A DNA stretch of 64,000 nucleotides from Mycobacterium sp. 852002-51163_SCH5372311 (GTDB taxonomy: Bacteria; Actinomycetota; Actinomycetes; Mycobacteriales; Mycobacteriaceae), in assembly GCF_001667115.1 (NCBI RefSeq), contig NZ_LZIJ01000034.1:1-64000 (forward strand), written 5' to 3'. Positions 27,720 to 39,007 of the stretch are shown in pieces. Position 1 is the stretch's first letter; each line of letters opens with the position of its first letter. Made by a program: the position numbers and the translations under genes. The notes beneath the pieces are model-generated. The model saw only the letters and a program-made list of their open reading frames with translations, did no database searches and had not been told where the DNA came from.

Positions 27720-28953
27720 GCCGCATCAACCTGCGCTGCAGCTGAAGGAACGCGGTGTAGTTGGCGACGACCTCGACCCGCCCTGGTGGGCACGAGGCGA
27801 TGGCGGCGAGCGTGTCGTGCACCAGGGTGTGCGGCACGCCCGCGTATCCCAGGCGTACCGCCAGGTCGGTGCCGCGTTCTCCGGCAGCTACCACCGGGGT
27901 GGTCTTGCAGGCGTCCGCGAAGTGCTCGAATCGCACGTCCCACAGCCAGGACAAGTCCTCGCCGTCGGGGATTTGCCCGTTGACCGCGATGACCACCCCG
28001 TCCGCGTGCTCGTCCACCATCGACAGGGCTTCCTGCCAGCCCGCCGGATTCTTGGCCAGCAGGAGGCGCGCTTCATGCGGGCCGGTACGCACGGTCCGGT
28101 AGCGTCCGGCAACTTCGTCGACGGCGGATACCGCCGCGACGGCCTTCGCCGGATCGGCGCCCAGCGCGACGGCAGCGGCGACGGCCTGAGCGGCGTTGCC
28201 GCGATTGACCGAACCGGGCAGCGCCAGGCGCATCGGCAGCGTCAGCCCGTCGGGCCCGTGGAGGTTGTCGTCGTCGAACCACCAGTCGGGACTGGGCCGC
28301 TTGAAGTCGGCGCCGGTGCTATGCCATTGCGCCCCTTCGCGGACGATGACCTCGCCGCTGCGGGGGCAACTCACCGAGTCGTTCGACCAGGCTCCGCCGG
28401 CGGCGACCCACACCACGTTGGGGCTGTCGTATGCCGCCGATGCCATCAGCACGTCGTCGCAATTGGCGACCACGACCGCCTTCGGGTGCCGGGCCAGGCC
28501 GGCCCGCAGGGTGCGTTCGATGACGTTGATCTCGCCGACGCGGTCCAGCTGGTCGCGGGAGAGGTTGAGCAGCACCACGGCGGACGGCTCGACCGCGTCG
28601 GATACGTGCGGCACATGCATCTCGTCGACTTCCAGGGCCGCCAGTGTGGCCCGACGGTCGGCGGCCAGCGCGGCCACCAGACCGGCGTCCATGTTGGCGC
28701 CCTCGGCGTTGGTGGCAACTGCACCCAGCGTCCCTAGGGCGGCAGCCACCATGCGGGTGGTCGTCGATTTGCCGTTGGTGCCGGTGACGACGACCGTGCG
28801 CCGGCCCTGTCCGAGCTGGCGTAGCACCGAGCGGTCCAGGGTCATCGCCACCAGGCCGCCGATCATCGCTCCGGCCCCGCGTCCGGTGGCTCGCGACGCC
28901 CAGCGCGCGCCGGCGCCCGCGGCGAGTGCGAGCCGAGCACGGGTGGTAACCAC
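27712..28953 (-). CDS. murT: Lipid II isoglutaminyl synthase, Mur-ligase subunit MurT
   Basis: A 413-aa Mur-ligase-like ATP-using subunit. P-loop TGTNGKSTT (57-65), middle-domain blocks NLSRDQLDRVGEI and GNAAQAVAAAVALGADP, then the C-terminal GatD-binding domain. In typical Firmicute MurT a Cys4 zinc ribbon is inserted in the middle domain; here only the first Cys of that stretch (CPRSGEV) is visible and the others are replaced. GTG 28953 starts inside a near-perfect inverted repeat (28940-28956). Corresponds to Rv3712. Confidence 0.92.
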   Translation of the reverse strand: MVTTRARLALAAGAGARWASRATGRGAGAMIGGLVAMTLDRSVLRQLGQGRRTVVVTGTNGKSTTTRMVAAALGTLGAVATNAEGANMDAGLVAALAADRRATLAALEVDEMHVPHVSDAVEPSAVVLLNLSRDQLDRVGEINVIERTLRAGLARHPKAVVVANCDDVLMASAAYDSPNVVWVAAGGAWSNDSVSCPRSGEVIVREGAQWHSTGADFKRPSPDWWFDDDNLHGPDGLTLPMRLALPGSVNRGNAAQAVAAAVALGADPAKAVAAVSAVDEVAGRYRTVRTGPHEARLLLAKNPAGWQEALSMVDEHADGVVIAVNGQIPDGEDLSWLWDVRFEHFADACKTTPVVAAGERGTDLAVRLGYAGVPHTLVHDTLAAIASCPPGRVEVVANYTAFLQLQRRLMRRG

Positions 28954-28956
28954 CCG
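28940..28956. promoter_or_regulatory. Inverted repeat spanning murT start codon
   Basis: CGGGTGGT and ACCACCCG flank a single central base, so the murT GTG start (28951-28953) lies in the right arm. It could be an operator or an mRNA hairpin that hides the start. Structure is seen; function is guesswork. Confidence 0.35.
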
Positions 28957-28968
28957 CGCAGTTTAAGG

Positions 28969-29087
28969 GCGATCGCAAGCGCGGCGCTGTGCGCCGGGCG
29001 CGGCGGGTCGCCCTCGTCGGGCTTGCGGCGATCGCAAGCGCGGCGCTGTGCGCCGGGCGCGGCGGGTCGCCCCCGTCGGGCTTGCGG
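28969..29087. repeat. Two tandem 59-bp GC-rich repeats upstream of murT/dnaQ
   Basis: A unit beginning GCGATCGCAAGCGCGGCG is repeated at 28969 and 29028 with one visible difference (CCCTCG versus CCCCCG). On the other strand it reads GGCGACCCGCC...GCGCTTGCGATCGC, matching the ends of the 57-bp repeat in leuA (33191-33354). It fills most of the intergenic space between divergent murT and the dnaQ-like gene. Confidence 0.85.
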
Positions 29088-29158
29088 CCTTCTAGTTCAA
29101 GCGCCGACACGATGCGCAGCGACCGGGGGATGTCGGTTGGACGTGCCATTCTCAACCC

Positions 29159-30142
29159 ATGAGCCACACCTGGGGACGGCCGGCCAGCCACCCGGACGAG
29201 GGTTGGGCCGTCATCGACGTCGAGACGTCGGGTTTTCGCCCTGGACAGGCGCGCGTCATCAGCATCGCTGCCCTTGGCCTCGACGCCGACGGCAAGGTGG
29301 AGCAATCCGTGGTCAGCCTGCTCAACCCCGGCGTGGATCCGGGCCCCACCCATGTACACGGCCTGACCACCTCGATGCTGGAAGACCAGCCGCAGTTCTC
29401 CGACATCGTCGGTGACGTGGTCAAAGTGCTGCGTGGCCGCACGCTGGTAGCACACAATGTCGCCTTCGACTACGCGTTCCTGGCTGCCGAGGCCGAGATC
29501 GCCGAAGCCGAACTTCCCGTCGACACCGTCATGTGCACTGTCGAGCTGGCTCGCCGGCTGAACCTCGGCATCGACAACTTGCGGCTGGAAACGCTGGCGG
29601 CGCACTGGGGTGTGAGCCAGCAGCGCCCGCACGACGCGTTCGACGACGCAACCGTGTTGACCGGGGTGCTGGCGGCGGCGTTACGGCGGGCCCGTGAACG
29701 CGATGTCTGGCTGCCGGTACGTCCGGTGACCCGACGCCGCTGGCCCAACGGCCGGGTGACGCACGACGAGCTGCGACCGCTCAAAGCGCTGGCTTCCCGA
29801 CTGCCCTGTCCATACCTGAACCCAGGTCGCTACGTCCGTGGCAGGCCGCTGGTTCAGGGCATGCGCGTGGCGCTGGCCGCTGAGGTGGGACGCACCCATG
29901 AGGAGCTCGTCGAGCGGATCCTGCACGCCGGGCTGGCCTACAGCGACGCCGTGGACGTCGAGACCTCGCTGGTGGTTTGCAACGAAAAGGCTCCGGAACA
30001 GGGCAAGGGTTATCACGCCGTGCAGTTGGGGGTGCCGGTGGTTTCCGACGCCCAGTTCATGGACAGCGTCGACTCGGTCGTCGGTGGTCGCAGCATGGAG
30101 GAATTCACCGCCATCGTCGACGAGCAGTTCGCGCTGTTCTGA
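29159..30142 (+). CDS. DnaQ-like DEDDh 3'-5' exonuclease with C-terminal BRCT-like domain
   Basis: A 327-aa protein corresponding to Rv3711c. The exonuclease domain (about 15-180) shows ExoI AVIDVETSG (Asp20, Glu22), ExoII HNVAFDYAF, and ExoIII RPHDAFDDA with the DEDDh His. Residues about 235-320 (GMRVALAAEVGRTHEEL... ETSLVVCNEKA... PVVSDAQFMDSV) look like a BRCT domain. It is annotated as polymerase III epsilon in mycobacteria, but the main proofreader is the DnaE1 PHP domain, so an accessory repair role is likely. Confidence 0.88.
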   Translation: MSHTWGRPASHPDEGWAVIDVETSGFRPGQARVISIAALGLDADGKVEQSVVSLLNPGVDPGPTHVHGLTTSMLEDQPQFSDIVGDVVKVLRGRTLVAHNVAFDYAFLAAEAEIAEAELPVDTVMCTVELARRLNLGIDNLRLETLAAHWGVSQQRPHDAFDDATVLTGVLAAALRRARERDVWLPVRPVTRRRWPNGRVTHDELRPLKALASRLPCPYLNPGRYVRGRPLVQGMRVALAAEVGRTHEELVERILHAGLAYSDAVDVETSLVVCNEKAPEQGKGYHAVQLGVPVVSDAQFMDSVDSVVGGRSMEEFTAIVDEQFALF

Positions 30143-30164
30143 CACCCCGGCCACAACGGGCCGG

Positions 30165-30620
30165 CTACTGCGGCCGGCCGACCTCGTAGCTGCCCGCATC
30201 GTCGGTGAACCGGACGGGAAACTGCCACCGCACGCTGTCGATGGTCGCCTCGCAGGTGAAGGTGGTCCCCTTCTTGATGGTGAGGTCGTGACCGCCGTTG
30301 CAGACGACGCCGTTGACGTTCTTGGCGCCGTAACCGATGGGGTCGACGAGAACGTGTTCGATACCCGCCTCCGCCTGGTGGACATCGAGCTGGCGGGTGA
30401 GAAAGAAGCCTGGCGCACCGAATCCCAATACCAACAGAACCGTGCCCAACAGGATGCACAACGCGGCAGCGGTTAGCAGCAGGGCCCGCTTCGAGAACGG
30501 GCCGGCCAAGCCGGTTGGGGCTGCGAAATAACCGGGCGTCGGCGGTTGCGCCGGGAAATATGGCTGGGCCAACGGCGGCCAGGGTGGCGCCATCGAATGT
30601 GCGACGTATTGCGGGTTCAT
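30165..30620 (-). CDS. DUF4333-type membrane-anchored protein
   Basis: A 151-aa protein. A Pro/Tyr-rich cytoplasmic N-terminus (1-45) precedes one membrane helix (LLLTAAALCILLGTVLLVLGF). An extracytoplasmic domain follows with the DUF4333 pattern (two Cys: VVCNGGHDLTIKKG and FTCEATIDS). Such domains are common in mycobacterial surface proteins with unknown ligand. Its upstream region carries motif A (30667-30691), shared with the lipoprotein gene at 32282. It sits downstream of the FHA-HTH regulator on the same strand. Confidence 0.8.
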   Translation of the reverse strand: MNPQYVAHSMAPPWPPLAQPYFPAQPPTPGYFAAPTGLAGPFSKRALLLTAAALCILLGTVLLVLGFGAPGFFLTRQLDVHQAEAGIEHVLVDPIGYGAKNVNGVVCNGGHDLTIKKGTTFTCEATIDSVRWQFPVRFTDDAGSYEVGRPQ

Positions 30621-30666
30621 GGTCCGACCTTGCTGACGACGTACAACGCGCTTGCTTTATAACCTT

Positions 30667-30691
30667 ACCGTAGCACTGCAACGGTTTAACT
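30667..30691 (-). promoter_or_regulatory. Shared motif A upstream of DUF4333 gene
   Basis: Read on the minus strand: AGTTAAA, two bases, GTTGCA, four bases, TACGGT. It matches motif B (32082-32106) at 20 of 25 positions. It lies about 47-70 bp upstream of the DUF4333 start; a TATAAA follows about 10 nt after it and could be a -10 box. Confidence 0.55.
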
Positions 30692-30711
30692 ATTGCAGTA
30701 TATGGGAACTG

Positions 30712-31833
30712 TCAGCTCATCGTCAGCTGGGCGATGAGGGTTGTGATTGCGTCGGCAGCGTCCTGCGGAATCGGGCGGTCGGATTCGGCATCTTCGAGGA
30801 CGTCTATCGGCAGCCCGGCGGCGGTCGCGGCCTCGTCGAGGCTAATTTCGGCGCGATGGCGAGCCCCGTGCAGGCGTTGACCCAGCGTGGCGCGAGGGGA
30901 TGCCGCGGCGCGGGTCATCAGGTCGTTGTAAGCGCGGCGGACGCTGCTCAACGCCAAGACGACGGATGGTGTCCCCTTGGCGTTGCGGGCGGCGTTCGCC
31001 GCTACCTTCTCGAGTTTCCGCAGATCAGCGAGGATGCTGCTGGCACGCGGCGTGAAGTCGGGGTCCGACGGGTCAGGCAGGGCGGTGATGGCCGCCGTGA
31101 TGCTGTGCATGGCCAACTCGACCGCCTCGGCCATCAACGGCGCACGTACGGTATCGCTGAACGCTTCGGTCGCCTGATCGGACGGAGCGGCGGCTGGTGC
31201 GCCGGGCGCGGCGGCTGCCCCGCTGCGGATGCGAGCGATGGTGCCCGGCGGCCAGTTCAGCACCTTTTCCAGCTTCGACAACGTCGCGCGGCGCGGCCAG
31301 CTGCGGCCCTTCTCGAACGCGATCAGGGTGCCTGCGTTGATGATCTTGTCCCTGGCAAGGCTGCGTTGCGTGAGCTCGAGTTCGTTCCGTCGCGCGGCTA
31401 CCGCGCGGCCGGCACGCGCGACACCGGGATCCGTCTCGCCTTCCCACCATTCGTCCTCGTCGGGTTCGGCCACGTCGAGCACACCGGTTACTTCGAGTGA
31501 GTCGTCGATCGGTTCACCGGGCATCAGGCTCACCGGAATCCCGTCGGGGGCGCCGAGGTGAATCGTCGTGGGGCCGGTGATGAGCACCGAGCTGCGGCGC
31601 ACGCCGTCCAAATACATGCCATTGGTGCTGGTGTCGATGGCTTCCCAGCCGTCGCGGCGCGGTTCCAGTCGAAGATGCCACCGGGAGATCCGGTCATCGG
31701 TGATCCGCATGACCGCCCCGGCGTCTCGGCCGATGACGGCGACGCCGGCCCGCGGGTCAAGAGTCTGCGAGTCTTGCCCGATTTGCACCGCCAGGCGCGG
31801 TGCGAGCGCCGGCGCGCCGTGGTCAATTGTCAC
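30712..31833 (-). CDS. FHA-domain regulator with XRE-like helix-turn-helix domains
   Basis: A 373-aa protein. Residues about 15-95 form an FHA phospho-threonine-binding domain with the key GR (GRDAG), SRWH and STNGMYLDG residues. About 140-200 is an XRE-like HTH (RRNELELTQRSLARD... LSKLEKVLNWPPGTIARI). About 315-370 is a second HTH-like region (LGQRLHGARHRAEISLDEAATAAGLPIDVLEDAES). GTG 31833 is preceded by GGGAG at 7 nt. FHA plus HTH suggests a transcription factor controlled by a Ser/Thr protein kinase. Flanking genes share an upstream motif and are candidate targets. Confidence 0.8.
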   Translation of the reverse strand: MTIDHGAPALAPRLAVQIGQDSQTLDPRAGVAVIGRDAGAVMRITDDRISRWHLRLEPRRDGWEAIDTSTNGMYLDGVRRSSVLITGPTTIHLGAPDGIPVSLMPGEPIDDSLEVTGVLDVAEPDEDEWWEGETDPGVARAGRAVAARRNELELTQRSLARDKIINAGTLIAFEKGRSWPRRATLSKLEKVLNWPPGTIARIRSGAAAAPGAPAAAPSDQATEAFSDTVRAPLMAEAVELAMHSITAAITALPDPSDPDFTPRASSILADLRKLEKVAANAARNAKGTPSVVLALSSVRRAYNDLMTRAAASPRATLGQRLHGARHRAEISLDEAATAAGLPIDVLEDAESDRPIPQDAADAITTLIAQLTMS

Positions 31834-32281
31834 TGCTGGCTCCCGTGGTCCGTGCAAGATGCGCCTACAGATGCTACATCTTTCCTGGGACGTGAACGGT
31901 CGCCGAACCGCGGGTCGTAAGGCACAGCGCAGCAGATGTTGGCATCGGCTCAGGAGCATGACCGGCAACCGCGGGGTGCGGGAACGGCTAGTCATAGCGG
32001 CTGAATCGCCTATCCGCCCAGTTCAGCGAAACAATCTGCGTCGTGGCGACGAAGACGGACAACGCCGGAGCATAGCGCTACAGTTAAAATGTTGCATTAA
32101 TACGGTGCTTCGTTTAAAGTCGTGGCATCCGCGCGTCCGAGAGCGAGCTAGAAGCGATGAATGCAGGTATGACGCCCCAGCGGCGGGCGACCGGCTGGTC
32201 GAGGGGTTTGGCCCGGTCGCGCCGCCGAAACCGCCGAAACCGCCGTCGCCACCGAATCGGTCTCCTAGCGGGAAGGAATCA
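31834..32281. other. 448-bp intergenic region between divergent regulator and lipoprotein genes
   Basis: No convincing gene is seen. It is less GC-biased near 32080-32120, where motif B lies. A CCGCCGAAA triplet-like repeat occurs at about 32221-32247, just before the lipoprotein ribosome binding site. Promoters of both divergent genes must lie here. Confidence 0.6.
32082..32106 (+). promoter_or_regulatory. Shared motif B upstream of lipoprotein gene
   Basis: AGTTAAA, two bases, GTTGCA, four bases, TACGGT on the plus strand, 20 of 25 identical to motif A. TTGCAT could be a -35 box with TTTAAA 15 nt further as -10. It lies 176-200 bp upstream of the lipoprotein start. Confidence 0.55.
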
Positions 32282-33076
32282 ATGATGTCCCCAGCGTCGA
32301 AGAATTTGTCCGCGCCTGCTGGTCGCGCACGAGGGCGCGCGGGCCGCGCCGGTCGGGCGAATCGCGTGGCCGTCGGTTTGCGCGCCGTCACGTTCGCGGC
32401 CTTCGGCCTGTGCCTGATGTTGACCGGCTGCTCGGTCACCACAGCCGGCCGACCGACCGCTGCACCCGACCTCGGTCGTTGGCAGCCTGCGCCGATTCAA
32501 CCGGCGCAACTCAACGGGCTGCTGCTCTCCCCGAGCGAAGTCAACGACATCGGTGGATTGACCGACCTGACGCTACGCAGCACGCTCTCGCAAATGGCCA
32601 CCGACGACGAAAGTGTCGTCGGACGTAACTGCCTGGATATTTATACGCCGGTCCAGGAAAAGGTCTACCGCGACAGCAACTGGAACGTCGTGACCGGACA
32701 GCTGCTCAACGACGGGGGACCGCAGGGCGGCCCACGCCACGCCGTGATTCAAGCTCTGGTCGGTTTCCCGGACGCCGAGGCGGCTCAGCAATTCTTCCGG
32801 CAGGCCGAACAACGGTGGTCCGCCTGCTCCGGCAGGTCCGTCTTCGTGATCCGGTCGGGCCGCGCCCCGGTCGCCTGGTCATTTCGCGACGTCGAGACCA
32901 ACGACAACACCCTGACTGCGACGCAGATCCCCAGCTTCAGAGACGGCTACACCTGCCAACGAGCAATGGGACTGCGCAACAACGTAATCATCGACACGCT
33001 CTGGTGTGGGTTCGGCACGATGAGCCAAGCGGCCCAGGTCGTCGGCAAAATCGCTGCCGCCGTCTCACATACGTGA
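32282..33076 (+). CDS. Lipoprotein with PknH_C-like sensor domain
   Basis: A 264-aa exported lipoprotein. A basic N-region (GRARGRAGRAGRANR) precedes a hydrophobic core and lipobox LTGC, with lipidated Cys near residue 50. The mature part has the PknH_C/sensor pattern: LLSPSEVNDI, NCLDIYTPVQEKVYRDSNW, a WSACSG segment and TCQRAMGLRNNVIIDTLWC with paired cysteines. GGAAGGA lies 4 nt before ATG 32282; the adjacent ATG 32285 is equally possible. It faces the outside of the plasma membrane. Converges with leuA, 5 bp between stops. Confidence 0.82.
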   Translation: MMSPASKNLSAPAGRARGRAGRAGRANRVAVGLRAVTFAAFGLCLMLTGCSVTTAGRPTAAPDLGRWQPAPIQPAQLNGLLLSPSEVNDIGGLTDLTLRSTLSQMATDDESVVGRNCLDIYTPVQEKVYRDSNWNVVTGQLLNDGGPQGGPRHAVIQALVGFPDAEAAQQFFRQAEQRWSACSGRSVFVIRSGRAPVAWSFRDVETNDNTLTATQIPSFRDGYTCQRAMGLRNNVIIDTLWCGFGTMSQAAQVVGKIAAAVSHT

Positions 33077-33081
33077 GCGGT

Positions 33082-35145
<2,064 letters not shown>

Positions 35146-35152
<7 letters not shown>

Positions 35153-35187
35153 CCGTCGCGGCGTCCGAGGAGGAGCACCCGCTGCAC
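35146..35187 (-). CDS. leuA leader peptide with three consecutive Leu codons
   Basis: A 13-residue reading frame MQRVLLLGRRDGV with stop TGA at 35146-35148. CTC CTC CTC lies at 35167-35175. An alternative GTG start is at 35178. Actinobacterial leuA genes are known to carry Leu-rich leaders, several with a similar LLLGRR core. It ends 79 bp before the leuA start. Confidence 0.7.
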
Positions 35188-35249
35188 GTCAAGAACTCTA
35201 CCGCGATCCGCTCCGAGCCCAAAACCGCGCCAAAACGGTCACGGCAATT

Positions 35250-35342
35250 GAGTGTGACGTGACGGCTTTGCCGGTGAACCCAGGGCGGCCAAATCGCGAA
35301 ATTGCCGCCCTGGGTTCACACGCAAAGCCCTGAGTTCACACC
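35250..35342. repeat. Dispersed intergenic inverted-repeat element, copy 2
   Basis: Outer ends GAGTGTGACGTGACGGCTTTG and CAAAGCCCTGAGTTCACAC match copies 1 and 3. A perfect inner stem GTGAACCCAGGGCGGC (35274-35289) / 35314-35329 encloses 24 nt. It lies between the divergent leuA and ask genes. Confidence 0.8.
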
Positions 35343-35441
35343 TAATGCCGCAAGCGCACAATCGTTGGGATCGCCCGACGAAATCGGGATGCGCCGCCAA
35401 GTATTCTGTTGTGGACTTAATTCACGAGACAGGACAGATCA

Positions 35442-37755
<2,314 letters not shown>

Positions 37756-37762
37756 TCTGCGG

Positions 37763-38905
37763 GTGAAGTCCGCCCGCACCCGCCGGTTTTCGCGATGCTC
37801 GCTGTTGGCCGCGTGTCTTCTTGTCCCGCAAGGCATTTGGGCCGCACATGCCGACCCGCCGGCACCGATTCCGCAGCCGATCCTGCAGCCCTTGGCCCCT
37901 GGTGAGGTGCTGCGCATCGGGCCGACGGCCGGCACCGGAACGCCCACCGGAGACTACGGTGTCGGCGCCACGGACCTGTGCGAGTTCGTCGAGTTCCCGA
38001 CCCGGCTGTTGCAGGTCTGCGGCGACAGCTTCGCCGGCCAGGGCGTCGGGTTCGGAGGCTGGTACTCGCCGGTTGCGCTGCAGGTCGACACCGCATCCGT
38101 CGACGACCCCGCCGGGGTGCGCTACACGGGTGTCACCGGAATCAGCCAACCGCTGCTGGCCGATCCCACCCCGCCCGGGGACTCACAGCTACCCGCCGGA
38201 GTCGTGCAGATCAACCGGCGCAACTACCTGATGGTGACCACCACCCACAACCTCGAGCCGCAGAGCTCGCGGCTGGTCATGCCGGTACCGGCGCGCGCCG
38301 GTTGGCAGACCATTGCCGGGTCCCGCCGCGATGCGTCATACCAGGGCGGTCGTCAGACCCAGATCAGCGGATATTACGACCCGATCCCCACCCCCGATTC
38401 GGCGAGCGGATGGGTGTACATCGTCGCCAACAGCTTCACCCGCAGAGATCCGGTAGTGCTGTACCGCGCAACGCCTCAGACCTTCGTCGACCGGTCTCGC
38501 TGGCAGGGCTGGGCGGCTGGACCCGGGGGCGGCTGGAACAGGCCGCCGACGCCGTTGTGGCCCGACAAGGTCGGCGAGATGTGCATCCGCCAGATTGACG
38601 GCAAAACCGTGCTGTCCTATTTCAACGCCAGCACGGGCGACATGGAGGTGCGGGTCGCCAACGATCCGACGTCGCTGGGTGATGCGCCGGTGACCACGGT
38701 GGTGCAGCACGACGAGTGGCCTGAGCCAGCGGAAAGCCTGCCGGCCCCGTATGACAACCGGCTGGCGCAGCCCTACGGAGGGTACATCTCGCCCGGCTCC
38801 ACACTCGACGAACTGCGAATCTTCGTCAGCCAGTGGGACACTCGCGCGCGGGTGAGTGCGCCGTACCGCGTGATCCAGTTTGCCGTCAACCCGTTCAAGC
38901 CGTGA
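37763..38905 (+). CDS. Secreted DUF4185 family protein (Rv3707c)
   Basis: A 380-aa exported protein. A signal peptide (MKSARTRRFSRCSLLAACLL then GIWAAHADP) precedes a beta-propeller-like body of the DUF4185 type (QLPAGVVQINRRNYLMVTTTHN, GWVYIVANSFTRRDPVVLYRA, MCIRQIDGKTVLSYFNAST). GTG 37763 lies 7 nt after the asd stop, so it may be cotranscribed with ask-asd though its role is unrelated or unknown. Similar folds occur in glycan-binding or hydrolysing proteins; no catalytic residues can be assigned. Confidence 0.8.
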   Translation: MKSARTRRFSRCSLLAACLLVPQGIWAAHADPPAPIPQPILQPLAPGEVLRIGPTAGTGTPTGDYGVGATDLCEFVEFPTRLLQVCGDSFAGQGVGFGGWYSPVALQVDTASVDDPAGVRYTGVTGISQPLLADPTPPGDSQLPAGVVQINRRNYLMVTTTHNLEPQSSRLVMPVPARAGWQTIAGSRRDASYQGGRQTQISGYYDPIPTPDSASGWVYIVANSFTRRDPVVLYRATPQTFVDRSRWQGWAAGPGGGWNRPPTPLWPDKVGEMCIRQIDGKTVLSYFNASTGDMEVRVANDPTSLGDAPVTTVVQHDEWPEPAESLPAPYDNRLAQPYGGYISPGSTLDELRIFVSQWDTRARVSAPYRVIQFAVNPFKP

Positions 38906-39007
38906 TCGGAGGCTATTTCGGGCCTCAGTAAGCAATGGGTACACAGCACATCCCACCAGCCGTGCGGAAGCACTCCGCGTGCTCGCGTCGGATCCTATGC
39001 TGCGCAG

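Noticed and set aside
28319..29632. Minus-strand frame of 437 codons across the murT/dnaQ intergenic region
   Set aside because: Overlaps two well-supported genes in wrong frames and crosses the tandem repeats.
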